Positions 1 to 9,331 of a DNA stretch of 64,000 nucleotides are shown piece by piece. The notes beneath the pieces are model-generated. The model saw only the letters and a program-made list of their open reading frames with translations. It ran no database searches and was not told the DNA's origin. Source of the DNA: Chlorogloeopsis sp. ULAP01 (GTDB lineage: Bacteria; Cyanobacteriota; Cyanobacteriia; Cyanobacteriales; Nostocaceae). The DNA is taken from the NCBI RefSeq assembly GCF_030381805.1, contig NZ_JAUDRH010000006.1:124001-188000 (forward strand), given 5' to 3'. The first letter of the stretch is position 1, and every line of letters begins with the position of its first letter. Made by a program: the position numbers and the translations under genes.

Positions 1-405
1 TCTTCTAAACCCGCCCTTACTCTATGTGGGTAGGCGCAAATATTTATAACTATGTAAAGACAAATTAAGTGTAGGGTGTGTTGTCGCCAAGCGCAACGCA
101 TCGCTAATAATTCAAGGTGCATTGTCTCCTTGTCTCCTTGTCTGCCCCTGCCCTTCTCTTACTCGCTCTCCTCATTTTTGGCAAATTTATGATGTTTTGT
201 CGAAAATAGGAAATAGGTTGAGTCGGCATGAATATATACAAAATAGGGATGAGCAACTAATACCAATTTAAAAAATGATTAAGGGCAGATGGATTTACGG
301 AACCAGGATACACCAAGGCGATTTTCAATTCCATTTTCCAAAATCGTATAAGACAGACTATCGCAATATATCTTAAACATCAACTAGCTGAGTTTAATAA
401 GCGCT
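1..405. other. Intergenic region with dispersed-repeat fragments
   Basis: No gene is visible. The first 21 bases look like the right half of a palindromic repeat whose fuller copy lies at 18531-18596 (shared core AAACCCGCCC). At about 71-120 there is a partial copy of the GTAGGGTG-type repeat seen at 52745 and 60558. At about 124-150 a short TTGTCTCC-like unit is repeated in tandem. The rest is AT-rich leader of the downstream TPR gene. Confidence 0.5.
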
Positions 406-1677
406 ATGAATGATGATTTTTACAATCGGGGATTAGAAAAAGCTAGACAAAAAGACTGGGCTGGGGCGATTGAGGAATTTAACAGTGCTATAGGGCTAAA
501 TCCTTACTTTGCTGAAGCTTACTTGCAAAGAGGTTTGGCATACTATGATTTAGGAGATATTCTCCAAGCTGTTTCTGATTACACGGAAGCTCTAAAGCGA
601 AATCCCAAAAGTATAGAGGCTTATTATTGTCGCGCTTTAGCACGAGTAGGGCTAAAAAATTTCCCAGGAGCGCTGACAGACGTAAATCAAGCTATTTTTT
701 TGAACTCTAATTATGCTTCAGCTTATAATTTACGGGCAATAATACACCGCAAACAGGGGTATATCCAAGATGCGATCGCTAACTTTAAAAAAGCTGCAGA
801 ATTATATCTACAGCAAAAAGATAAAGAAAACTGCCGCCTTTGTTTGGAAAAAATTAAGGAACTACAACCAAAAGAAAAACCTGTTCTGGTACGGCAGGTA
901 AGTTCTCAAGCTTCATCAATTCAATCACCACAGGCATATTTAACCCAATTGTTGGAGAAGGCAGAAAAGGGAGATATTCGCCAAGCATTAGAAGATTTAA
1001 ACTGGGCGTTGCAAGTCGATCCCCAGGATGCCCAAGCTTATTGCTGTCGCGGAGTTGTGCGTTGCAAACAAGAAAATTATCGGGAGGCGATCGCTGACTT
1101 TAACCAAGCACTGCTATTGAATTTCCAAGATTCAATCGTTTACCGCAATCGAGGTAGAGCGCGTTTTCATTTAGGAGATTATCAAGGGGCGATCGCTGAT
1201 TTTAACCGAGCACTCCAAATTCAACCACAGGATGCGCTGCTTTATATTGCCAGAGGAAATACCTATCGAGCAATGGGCCATTATTTGGCAGCCATTCAAG
1301 ATTATACCCAAGTACTGCAAATTAATCCCGATGATGCCCAAGCTTACTACAATCGCGGTATTGCCTACGCTCACTTAGAAGAAATGCAAGATGCTATTGC
1401 AGATTATCAGCGAGCAGCAAGTATTTTTTGTGAAAAAGAAGATTGGGGAAATTACCAACAAGTGCTAGATAGTCTGAAAAAAATTCAGTCTCCTAGCTCT
1501 GAACTTAAACAGGCAAGGCATAACATACTGCGACAGCGCCTGTTGAGGTTGGTGGGAGGATATTGGGAAATTGCCCAACGACTGATTGAGCAGGCAAAAA
1601 GATACTATCCCGGTATGTCTGAAGAATGGTATATGGAAAAAGTGATTGATGATTTAGAAAGCGATCGGGGTAGGTGA
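406..1677 (+). CDS. Tetratricopeptide repeat protein
   Basis: A 423-residue protein built almost entirely of TPR units, which normally act as protein-protein interaction scaffolds. About three repeats lie in residues 3-105, for example around AEAYLQRGLAYYDLGD. A charged linker follows at about 125-185. A second block at about 190-345 carries the repeated pattern AYYNRGIAYAHL...AIADY. The last 60 residues are basic and helical, without TPR pattern. There is no signal peptide or membrane segment, so it is probably cytoplasmic. The repeat family is clear; the partner is unknown and the neighbours give no clue. The repeat units contain several HIP1 octamers because AIADF/Y is often encoded through GCGATCGC. 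Confidence 0.9.
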   Translation: MNDDFYNRGLEKARQKDWAGAIEEFNSAIGLNPYFAEAYLQRGLAYYDLGDILQAVSDYTEALKRNPKSIEAYYCRALARVGLKNFPGALTDVNQAIFLNSNYASAYNLRAIIHRKQGYIQDAIANFKKAAELYLQQKDKENCRLCLEKIKELQPKEKPVLVRQVSSQASSIQSPQAYLTQLLEKAEKGDIRQALEDLNWALQVDPQDAQAYCCRGVVRCKQENYREAIADFNQALLLNFQDSIVYRNRGRARFHLGDYQGAIADFNRALQIQPQDALLYIARGNTYRAMGHYLAAIQDYTQVLQINPDDAQAYYNRGIAYAHLEEMQDAIADYQRAASIFCEKEDWGNYQQVLDSLKKIQSPSSELKQARHNILRQRLLRLVGGYWEIAQRLIEQAKRYYPGMSEEWYMEKVIDDLESDRGR

Positions 1678-1724
1678 AGACAGAGGGTAGGGGCAGATGG
1701 AAATATGTCAGAAGTAAATAAATA

Positions 1725-3341
1725 ATGTCACTCATTACTAAAGTCGATGAATTATTCATCCAGTGGGATAAACCTGATTCTCCCGGATGTGCTCTTGCTG
1801 TTATTCAGAATGGGGAGACAATTTATCAGCGCGGTTATGGTATGGCTAACTTGGAATATAAAATTCCTATTTCCTTTAATTCTGTCTTTGATATCGCTTC
1901 TAACTCCAAGCAATTTACAGCAATATGTATCGTTTTACTAGCCAGACAAAATTTTATTAATTTAGATGACGAATTGCAAAAATATATTCCAGAAATTCCT
2001 CAATATAGTCAGCCTATTACTATTCGTCATTTACTCGAACACACCAGTGGTTTGCGCGACTATTTGGCTTTGATGTTCTTTGCTGGAGTGATGTTTGAAA
2101 ATAAGTATTCAAACGAAGAAATTATTGCCTTAATTTCTCGACAACAAAACTTAAATTTTGAACCTGGAACTGAGCAATTATATTGCAATTCTGGCTACAT
2201 TTTACTAGCAGAAATTGTGAGACGCGTCTCTGGCAAATCTTTACGTGTATTTGCTCAAGAATATATTTTTGCTCCGCTAGGAATGCAAAATACCCATTTT
2301 CACGATAACTTCAAGGAAATCGTGGAAAATAGAGCCAATGGATACGCTCCAAAAGATGGAGGTGGTTTCCAGCTCGATATGTCTTTTCACGATTTCTGTG
2401 GAGATGGGCAGCTTTACACGACGATTGAAGATTTACTACTTTGGGATCGAAACTTCTACCACAATATCTTAGGTGGCTATGGACAAGATTTAATTGAAGA
2501 GGTCACTACTTTGCGCAAACTCAATAATGGCAAAGTTATATCAGGTTCATTTGGGTTGCAGATTGGCAATCGCGGCGGCTTGAAAACAGTTAGTCATGGA
2601 GGCTCTTGGACAGGTTATCGGAGTGACTTTGTTCGATTTCCTGATTGCCAATTTTCTGTTATCTGTCTGGCTAATTTAAGTACGATTAATCCAACGAAAT
2701 TAGCTTTTCAAGTTGCTGATATATATTTAGAAAATGATTATATTGAAGATATCGTTAAACCTATTTCGTGTTCTATTAGCTCTATTATTTTACCCGTAGA
2801 TGAACTACAACTAAAAACTGGATTTTATTATAATCCCACGACTGGAAGCATATGGAAGTTAGAGATAAAAGATGGAAAATTAATGGCTAAATTAGCATGG
2901 ATGTATTTTCAAATTGTTCCAATTGACACCAACCATTTTCAATCTGTTGATAATGAGATTGACTATGACATTGAGTTTTTTGAAGATTTTACTCGAATGA
3001 TAGTCAAAGTAGATATTGGCAATGAAATTAAAATCTCCACTCTTGAAAAAATGCTAGATTCTCCAAAAGATTTATTGACAGATTATCTTGGTACTTATTA
3101 TTCTGCTGAATTAGAGTCTGACTTTAAAATAACTTTAGCAAATAATAAATTATATTTTAAGAGCAAAGGCTATTCACCATCTCATCTCAGAGTTGCTGGG
3201 CAAGACCTCTTTCTTATATATCTTATATGTACAGATATATATGCAGATAAGTTTGAATTTGTGCGAGATCAAGAAGGTCGAGTTGTCGGTTTATATCGTT
3301 GTAGTGACAGGATACGAAGACTCTACTTTAGCAAACAATAA
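1725..3341 (+). CDS. Serine hydrolase, beta-lactamase class C / PBP-like family
   Basis: A 538-residue protein of the AmpC-like serine hydrolase family, which includes esterases, D-aminopeptidases and penicillin-binding-like enzymes. The three family motifs are present: SxxK as SNSK near residue 64, YxN as YCNSGY near 152, and an HGG triad motif in VSHGGSWTGY near 290. The C-terminal 170 residues are a separate beta-rich region like those of D-aminopeptidase-type members. I see no clear signal peptide. The start is the ATG 47 bases after the TPR gene. The substrate cannot be inferred; a true beta-lactamase role is unlikely for a protein of this length and domain layout. Confidence 0.85.
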   Translation: MSLITKVDELFIQWDKPDSPGCALAVIQNGETIYQRGYGMANLEYKIPISFNSVFDIASNSKQFTAICIVLLARQNFINLDDELQKYIPEIPQYSQPITIRHLLEHTSGLRDYLALMFFAGVMFENKYSNEEIIALISRQQNLNFEPGTEQLYCNSGYILLAEIVRRVSGKSLRVFAQEYIFAPLGMQNTHFHDNFKEIVENRANGYAPKDGGGFQLDMSFHDFCGDGQLYTTIEDLLLWDRNFYHNILGGYGQDLIEEVTTLRKLNNGKVISGSFGLQIGNRGGLKTVSHGGSWTGYRSDFVRFPDCQFSVICLANLSTINPTKLAFQVADIYLENDYIEDIVKPISCSISSIILPVDELQLKTGFYYNPTTGSIWKLEIKDGKLMAKLAWMYFQIVPIDTNHFQSVDNEIDYDIEFFEDFTRMIVKVDIGNEIKISTLEKMLDSPKDLLTDYLGTYYSAELESDFKITLANNKLYFKSKGYSPSHLRVAGQDLFLIYLICTDIYADKFEFVRDQEGRVVGLYRCSDRIRRLYFSKQ

Positions 3342-3404
3342 ATAATCAAGAGCAGTAACGAACCCACTGGAGGAATTTATTTTATAAAGTTGTGTGGTTC
3401 ACCT

Positions 3405-3593
3405 CTACACGGTTAATGTCACTTTGCCGACTGCGTTCCCAGATTCAGCGTATCGATGTGCTGAGGCGACTTCGGTAAAATTAAATTCTTTAGGATCGAG
3501 CAAAGGCAGACACAATAAACCAAGTTTCACTACCAGGCATGAAAATTTAAGTCCCCGTGTCACCGCCTCTATTTCAAGAAAGTCTGTTGGTAT
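3405..3593 (-). pseudogene. C-terminal remnant of a zinc-type alcohol dehydrogenase / quinone oxidoreductase
   Basis: Reading the minus strand without requiring a start gives about 62 codons ending at a TAG (3405-3407). They finish with FNFTEVASAHRYAESG and then VGKVTLTV, the usual last helix and strand of medium-chain NADPH:quinone oxidoreductases. A stop lies directly upstream (3594-3596), and the TetR gene ends at 3619, so the N-terminal 250 or so residues of the enzyme are missing. This is a decayed stub just downstream of the regulator, perhaps a former member of the same cluster. The family call rests on the C-terminal signature alone. Confidence 0.6.
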
Positions 3594-3618
3594 TTATAAC
3601 TCAGGTAAGCCTTTCCGC

Positions 3619-4269
3619 TTATGGATGCGATCGCCTCACACCTGCCAAAATAAAAGCGATCGCTTCTTGGGTATGTTCCTCAATCATTTCTTGACTAAGC
3701 CGATCAATATTTGGCGTTAGATGTTTCCAGTTTTCATGCACTGTGAAATAAAACAGACAAACACTCAAGATATGGGTAAGTGCCAAAAAAGGTTGGAGGG
3801 GGCGAAAACACCCTCCTGCGATGCCTCGCTCTAAAATTTTGAGTAGATGTTCATGGAGACTCAGAACATTGCATTCCTTGAAATAGGCTCCTTGATTTTG
3901 ACTTGCTTCCTGAAACCACAGCATTTGACGTTGGGGATTTTGAGCTTCATTGGTAATCGCAATCCGGATAATCTGTTTAAGGGCTTCTTCGGGGGATAAA
4001 GCATCAAAGTTCAATTGCCCAAGCAGAGTTTGAACTTCATCAACCGGACGTTGCAAGACTGCTTTATACAAGCTCTCCTTACTCTCAAAATAGTAATGAA
4101 GTGTTGCTGTTGTCACCTTGGCACGATTAGCGATCGCGCTCATCCGCGCACCGTTTAAGCCATGCCGTGAAAATTCATGTTCTGCCGCATCCAAAATTTG
4201 CCGTTGTGTCATCTGGGCATCTCGAACTGGGCGGACAGATTTCGCAGCTCTTTTACTGGATCGAACCAC
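3619..4269 (-). CDS. TetR/AcrR-family transcriptional regulator
   Basis: A 216-residue repressor-type protein. The N-terminal helix-turn-helix is clear: QILDAAEHEFSRHGLNGARM, then the recognition region ending in TLHYYFESKESLYKAV. The rest is the helical ligand-binding and dimerisation domain, resembling the RutR-like group. The listed start is GTG; an ATG at 4212 (MTQRQIL) just before the HTH is an alternative that drops a basic tail. The gene is divergent from the Rieske oxygenase, and the 135-base spacer holds a 32-base palindrome (4364-4395) that is its likely operator. By analogy it represses the oxygenase until a ligand, perhaps the substrate, binds. Confidence 0.9.
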   Translation of the reverse strand: MVRSSKRAAKSVRPVRDAQMTQRQILDAAEHEFSRHGLNGARMSAIANRAKVTTATLHYYFESKESLYKAVLQRPVDEVQTLLGQLNFDALSPEEALKQIIRIAITNEAQNPQRQMLWFQEASQNQGAYFKECNVLSLHEHLLKILERGIAGGCFRPLQPFLALTHILSVCLFYFTVHENWKHLTPNIDRLSQEMIEEHTQEAIAFILAGVRRSHP

Positions 4270-4363
4270 TGGATCTTAATTAGTCATTTGTTTTTCTATC
4301 GTACCAAATAGGCAACTAGGTTGAGGTCACTCTACCTTTGAATTGACGTCATGGCAAGCAATT

Positions 4364-4395
4364 GATAAACTTACTAATTAGTTAGTAAGTTTATC
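4364..4395. promoter_or_regulatory. Palindromic operator for the divergent TetR regulator
   Basis: A near-perfect 32-base palindrome: left arm GATAAACTTACTAA, four central bases, and an exactly complementary right arm ending 9 bases before the Rieske ATG at 4405. Fourteen-base arms of this type match TetR-family operators. The position would block transcription or translation initiation of the oxygenase gene. Confidence 0.75.
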
Positions 4396-4404
4396 TTCGT
4401 AGCT

Positions 4405-5394
4405 ATGAAGCAACTACAAGGCGCACCGTGGCTTTTGGCGCATCGTTCCATGCTAAAGCCCAATCAGCCAATGAAGATTTCTCTATTGGGTTATGATTAC
4501 GTACTTTGGCAAGACAGTCATGGCAAAATTAGCGCCTTGCCTAATGCTTGTCCTCACATGGGTGCAATGCTATCACAGGGGTGGTGTGTAACTAAATCGG
4601 ATGGCAGTAGCGCGATCGCTTGCCCCTTTCATGCGTTGGAATTTGACCATTTAGGCTGTACATTTTTACCAGGTTCCAACAAACTAACCAAATCGCTTAT
4701 CCAACCTTTGAAGTTAATTATCCAAGGAGATTTTATCTGGTCTTATGGCGGATATAAACCGCAGATCCCAATTCCAACACTCATGAATGAGATTGCGGCA
4801 GAGTACGATTTTATCGGAGTCACGGGAGAACGTACTATTTCAACCGATATTCTGAGCTTGCTGCTGAATATGCATGACTACAATCACCAAAATGGAACTC
4901 ATCGAGAATTATTTGAGATTGAACAAGTGGTAGTGAAGCGGTTTGTTGATGAGGGGTTACATTCTCACGCTTACTTATCGCAACCTAGAAAACAACCGAA
5001 ATTTCGCGACATTCTAAAAAACCCCGGTTTACTTGCGATGCCGAAGGTGCTGGAGGCACATCTAGAAAACTTTTTCCCATTCATGGGATTGCTGCACGCC
5101 GACAATAAGTTGTTGAGCTTGAAGGAATGCCACTTCTATCTTCCAGAAGCAGATCGTCAATCTCGTGTGTTTGTGTTGATGTATATGAAAGCGTATTCTC
5201 CGATTGCACACTTGCTAAAAAGTAATCTGTTGAAGTTGATTGATGTAGTTGTAGATCAAGACGCAAAGATTTTAGGTAAGATTTATACCGATACAATACA
5301 ACAAATCAAGTTGAATAATGAAGTAGGAATGGATTGGGTGCGGCGCAATTTTAAAAGTTTTCCAGCAGTTACCGAACCGAATCTATCTCGGTAG
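4405..5394 (+). CDS. Rieske non-heme iron oxygenase, alpha-subunit-like
   Basis: A 329-residue protein with an N-terminal Rieske domain (about residues 5-105). Its [2Fe-2S] ligands are C-P-H near residue 48 and C-P-F-H near 76. The catalytic part contains the mononuclear iron motif D-x2-H-x4-H in MHDYNHQNGTHREL, near residues 154-165. Such enzymes insert oxygen into, or demethylate, aromatic or lipid-like substrates, using electrons from a separate reductase. No reductase or ferredoxin gene is adjacent. The gene is divergent from a TetR regulator, with the operator abutting the start, so it is probably inducible by a small molecule. The substrate is unknown. Confidence 0.85.
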   Translation: MKQLQGAPWLLAHRSMLKPNQPMKISLLGYDYVLWQDSHGKISALPNACPHMGAMLSQGWCVTKSDGSSAIACPFHALEFDHLGCTFLPGSNKLTKSLIQPLKLIIQGDFIWSYGGYKPQIPIPTLMNEIAAEYDFIGVTGERTISTDILSLLLNMHDYNHQNGTHRELFEIEQVVVKRFVDEGLHSHAYLSQPRKQPKFRDILKNPGLLAMPKVLEAHLENFFPFMGLLHADNKLLSLKECHFYLPEADRQSRVFVLMYMKAYSPIAHLLKSNLLKLIDVVVDQDAKILGKIYTDTIQQIKLNNEVGMDWVRRNFKSFPAVTEPNLSR

Positions 5395-5439
5395 TTACAG
5401 CCAATGCGAAATCTCACAATTGTTATTTACGGTTCTTTA

Positions 5440-7095
5440 TTAATTACTCTCCACTAACTTTAACCAAGATTTGAGATTAGCTGGTAACTCAGAGACAAGA
5501 CTTAACGGCAGTTGAGATGTAGATAGAGATTGAGCATAAGCCGATGTAAGAAACTGTTGGTAAGTTTTTGCTTCTGGTGTCAGTTGTTTGACAAATGCTA
5601 AACTCACACCCTGCAATAGCTGGCGTAAAGCTTTAGTTTCTTCACCCCGTCGTTCTTTGACGATGGTATTAGCATTAATTCCCAAATATTTTGGATCGCT
5701 AATACTCAAATGAGTACCACCAATTGCACTTAATAAATACTTTTCACCCTGCAATTTGCTAAAAGGTGCTATTTGATGTTTCAAGGCTGGGGTAAGGGCA
5801 TCTTCGGTTCCAGTTAAAATTAAGACTGGCTTATTAACTTGAGTTAACCCGTTTTTTCCAAACAGATTGCCAACCAGAGGATTAAGTGCGATCGCACTAT
5901 TTACTCTTTCATCTTTGAGTTGTAGTTTTTTCCCTGGCAAAGAAGCTGCTGCACATTGCAACCAGTCACCAGGAGCTTCACCGATAGTTAAAGAATTTTG
6001 GCAGAATTGCCGTAACTGTGGCAAGTCAATCTCTCCTCCCACCAAAGCTAAGGCAGTATAACCCCCCAAAGAATGCCCAATCACTGTTACTTTTTCTGTA
6101 TTTAATTTTCCTTGCAGGGAGCCTGTTTGATTGTTTAATATCGCCAGTTCATTGAGCAAAAAACTAATATCTTTTGGTCGATTTACAAATTCAGAGGCTG
6201 GTAATAATTTTGCTAAACTCGCTTTATTGTTAGCTCTTGCTACAGCAGCAACGTTGCTATCTGGATGTTCAAGGGCGGCAACAGTCAAACCGTGAGAAGC
6301 AAGATGACGTGCTAAATAACTAAAAAATCTGCGGCTTGCTCCAAATCCGGGAGATATGACAACTAGTGGATCTTGCGCCTTACTGCTACCCCAATAAATA
6401 TCCACAGGTATGCTACGATTTCGCTGTCGATCCTGCAAAATAAATGTTTGTTGCTGAACTGTTTCTTTACCGATCACTGCGGGATCTAATTTTTTTTGAA
6501 AAAGATTACTATTTGCAATAGATGATTCCCGTGCTAATAAGGCTCCGAACACTTGACTTTGCCAGTAATTAGGATTGAATTCCACTGCCAAAGACACAAC
6601 TTGGGAAGCATCTACGGTAATATTATCCCCTGGATATGCCCGCAAGAAACCCAATGGACTCAAACCATTGGCTTGCCTTAGCGCTATATTCATCGCTGCT
6701 TGTAGGCTTTCAATGCTACTGCCTGGAATTGCTGCTGTTAATGATGAGACAAATTTTTTGCCTGCTGGGTTACGGTTCAATTCATCAAAGAGTTTATCAG
6801 CAAAAGCCGGATCTACTTGCAAACGTCTTGTCAGCAATTCTCGAATTTGCGGCGTCAGTATCGATGAAAATAATTGTAGATTGTCTGGCAGTTTTCCAGT
6901 TTTGGCAAATTTTTCTAAATCGGCGATCGCGACAGACTGCTGAAACGGCCCTAAAACAATAGTAACTGTTTCTGCTGCAAGAGTAGGAGGCATTCCTACA
7001 CTCCCACCGCAGGCAATGGTAAGACAGCACAATATTCCTCGCAGCCAATATACCTGACGCCGATATCTATCCATTTGAGATTTTATATTAGTCAT
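5440..7095 (-). CDS. Secreted alpha/beta hydrolase with DUF1400-type N-terminus
   Basis: A 551-residue protein with an N-terminal hydrophobic signal segment (residues about 17-41). A helical domain at about 42-190 resembles the cyanobacterial DUF1400 region that precedes alpha/beta hydrolases. The hydrolase domain follows: oxyanion region VVISPGFGASRRFF and nucleophile elbow GHSLGGYTA near residue 342. A late aspartate in TGTEDALTP and a histidine in GGTHLSIS are the likely other triad members. This layout matches PAF-acetylhydrolase/dienelactone-hydrolase-like lipases. It probably acts on ester lipids in the periplasm. It is convergent with the Rieske gene and not obviously part of an operon. 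Confidence 0.85.
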   Translation of the reverse strand: MTNIKSQMDRYRRQVYWLRGILCCLTIACGGSVGMPPTLAAETVTIVLGPFQQSVAIADLEKFAKTGKLPDNLQLFSSILTPQIRELLTRRLQVDPAFADKLFDELNRNPAGKKFVSSLTAAIPGSSIESLQAAMNIALRQANGLSPLGFLRAYPGDNITVDASQVVSLAVEFNPNYWQSQVFGALLARESSIANSNLFQKKLDPAVIGKETVQQQTFILQDRQRNRSIPVDIYWGSSKAQDPLVVISPGFGASRRFFSYLARHLASHGLTVAALEHPDSNVAAVARANNKASLAKLLPASEFVNRPKDISFLLNELAILNNQTGSLQGKLNTEKVTVIGHSLGGYTALALVGGEIDLPQLRQFCQNSLTIGEAPGDWLQCAAASLPGKKLQLKDERVNSAIALNPLVGNLFGKNGLTQVNKPVLILTGTEDALTPALKHQIAPFSKLQGEKYLLSAIGGTHLSISDPKYLGINANTIVKERRGEETKALRQLLQGVSLAFVKQLTPEAKTYQQFLTSAYAQSLSTSQLPLSLVSELPANLKSWLKLVESN

Positions 7096-7209
7096 TAGTT
7101 AATTAGTTATTGGTAACTAATAACTAATAACTGATTATTCACAACTTTTGTTTCCATCACAAGTCTGGGGACTAGTGTGATTGAAAAGCGCCCCCAGTTA
7201 AAGATACAC

Positions 7210-8844
7210 CTAAAAGCCAGTGAATATACTTCTGATAATACCGAAGACTGTACCGATAGGATTGAAGATAGCACCCACTGAATCACCAGTTTTAGCTACT
7301 CCAGAACGGTAAACTACCACAACATCATTATTGCGGAGGATGGGATTGGTTTTGTCGTTAATGTCAGCAGAAAAATCCATTTTTACTTTACGTTTGGTTA
7401 CAGAACCATTCGGATTGAGACGGATTAAATCTACAGCAGAACTACTTGCTCTGGCATCATTAAATCCACCAGCCGCAAGTACAGCCTGATTCAAAGTACT
7501 GTTGGGCAGAAGTTGTAATCTGCCTGGAGTTTTGACTTCCCCAACCACACCAACTGTAATTGTTGACGGAGATAAAGTAGTTTGAGCTAATTCTTGAGAT
7601 TCTGCTGTATTCAGTGTAGTGGCAGTGGCAGTGGGAATAAAAATCGTATCTCCTTCTTGTACAATGATGTCTTGATTGGTGTCACCCTCTCGCAACAATC
7701 TCCACATATCAATATTAATTGTTTGTTCTGTCCCAGTTCTTGTCGGGCGACGGACTATAATATTACGGATATTAGCTTCTGGTCTAATTCCTCCAGCAAG
7801 TTGAATTGCTCTTGACAAAGTTGGTTGTCCAGAGGCGACAGCCGCACCAGTTCCACCACCAGCAGTATTATCTGCGCCACCAGTATCTGCGCCTCCTTGA
7901 GTAATAAGATAGGTACCTGGGCGGTAAACTTGACCCACAACAGCTACTGAACGAGGTCTGGTGGGATCAGCAGCAAAGCTAGCAGCAGATAAATTACGAG
8001 CTTCTGCTAAATTTAAAGTAGTTGCTGTTGGTACAAAAATGGTGTCGCCGTCCCTTAATGTTACATCCTGCGGCAACCTGCCTGATTGTAAGTAATCCCG
8101 TAAATCTAAATTAACTATTTGTTCTGGCCCGCGACCAAGCCGTCGTCGCAATTGTACTCTAGTAACATCTGCTGCTTGAGTAATTCCCTGAGCTGTAGTT
8201 AGTGCCGCTAATACTGTTGGATACTGTACCCCAGGATTATCACCTGCACCTCCTTGTAAACTAAGGGCATAAGCTCCTGGACGTGTCACCTCTCCTGCAA
8301 CAGTGACATTGATGGGACGAGGTGCTAAAAGATTCACTGAAATCAGGGGACGCTTGAGAAAGCGAGAATATCTTTGCGAAATATCGTCAGCTGCTTGTTC
8401 TGGCGTTAGTCCTTCCACTGGCACACTACCAATCAACGGTAGGTTAATTGCTCCACCAGGAGGAACTGTATACTCGCCTGTATATTCGGGAACTTCAAAT
8501 ACGTTGACGCGAATGCGATCGCCACCACCTAATGTATAGTTGGTGTCTATTTGCGTAGACGTAGGTGAGGGAATAGATTGTGAAGGCGGTACTACAGGTT
8601 GTGAGCTTGGAATTACAGGTTGTGAGGGCGGAACTACAGGTTGTACAGGTTGCGAAGGTTGAAATATCGGTTGTGAAGGCGTAGTTGTTGGTTGTGTAGG
8701 TCGAAATATCGGTTGTGAAGATGGAGCTGTGGGTTGTACTTGTTGAGCAAAACTAGCCTTAGGAAAAACTACAGAGAAAGCTGTTAACAATGCCAGACCT
8801 AAAACAGGCTGGCTGATAATTTTAAGCAAACAAGCGTTGAGCAT
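7210..8844 (-). CDS. Wza-like polysaccharide export protein with SLBB domains
   Basis: A 544-residue outer-membrane or periplasmic export protein. A signal peptide occupies about residues 1-33 and ends near SFAQ. A low-complexity Pro/Gln/Ser stretch follows (about 34-95) with the repeated unit SQPV/IxPP. The Poly_export domain (about 103-190) carries LGGGDRIRVNVFEVPEYTGE and ISQRYSRFLKRPLISVNLLA. Three SLBB-type segments follow, each with the pattern VxGxVxxPG and an ending like LRDGDTIFVPT. This family forms the conduit for capsular or exopolysaccharide. No Wzc or Wzx/Wzy gene is adjacent. The Pro/Gln linker probably varies in repeat number between strains. Confidence 0.9.
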   Translation of the reverse strand: MLNACLLKIISQPVLGLALLTAFSVVFPKASFAQQVQPTAPSSQPIFRPTQPTTTPSQPIFQPSQPVQPVVPPSQPVIPSSQPVVPPSQSIPSPTSTQIDTNYTLGGGDRIRVNVFEVPEYTGEYTVPPGGAINLPLIGSVPVEGLTPEQAADDISQRYSRFLKRPLISVNLLAPRPINVTVAGEVTRPGAYALSLQGGAGDNPGVQYPTVLAALTTAQGITQAADVTRVQLRRRLGRGPEQIVNLDLRDYLQSGRLPQDVTLRDGDTIFVPTATTLNLAEARNLSAASFAADPTRPRSVAVVGQVYRPGTYLITQGGADTGGADNTAGGGTGAAVASGQPTLSRAIQLAGGIRPEANIRNIIVRRPTRTGTEQTINIDMWRLLREGDTNQDIIVQEGDTIFIPTATATTLNTAESQELAQTTLSPSTITVGVVGEVKTPGRLQLLPNSTLNQAVLAAGGFNDARASSSAVDLIRLNPNGSVTKRKVKMDFSADINDKTNPILRNNDVVVVYRSGVAKTGDSVGAIFNPIGTVFGIIRSIFTGF

Positions 8845-9331
8845 ACAGTCCTCACACTACAACCATGAACTAAAGTGTTGTCTAATCAATCAATATATTG
8901 ACTATACTTAAGTATTTGAGTTCCTCAATAATCTTAATTTTCCGAAAAAACCGTGTTTCTCAGGATAATAATTATATATTGGAATTGAATTTTTAGTGAA
9001 GTTAGTTTAAAGAAGTCTCCTGTGAATCTAGTAAAATAAAAAAATATTTGTGCCAATCATAACATTTATCTGTACCTGTTTACATCAAAAGATAAACAAG
9101 TAGCAATACGAAGATTTACTGAATTATAATCTAGATGAAAAACAGCTTGACTTTAATAGCTTTCATTTCTAAGTTAAAGTAAAAACGAATCTCTTATACA
9201 AGCTTTCATTAGCCTTTATATGCAACACTCATGCAACACCCATGCAACATGGGAACACTATAATGCTTGTTATTTTGTAAAATTGCTGCAAAGGTTTATG
9301 TAAGCATTGATAAAGATATACATCATCAAGT
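8845..9331. other. AT-rich intergenic region with an 11-base tandem repeat
   Basis: No gene is seen in this 487-base spacer, the leader of the export gene. At 9220-9252 the unit ATGCAACACYC occurs three times head to tail (last copy ATGCAACATGG). This could be a short iteron-like binding site or simple slippage. The remainder is AT-rich. Confidence 0.5.

Noticed and set aside
3394..3720. A 108-codon plus-strand frame over the TetR gene end
   Set aside because: It is antisense to the TetR C-terminus and to the quinone oxidoreductase remnant, both of which have clear family similarity on the minus strand.
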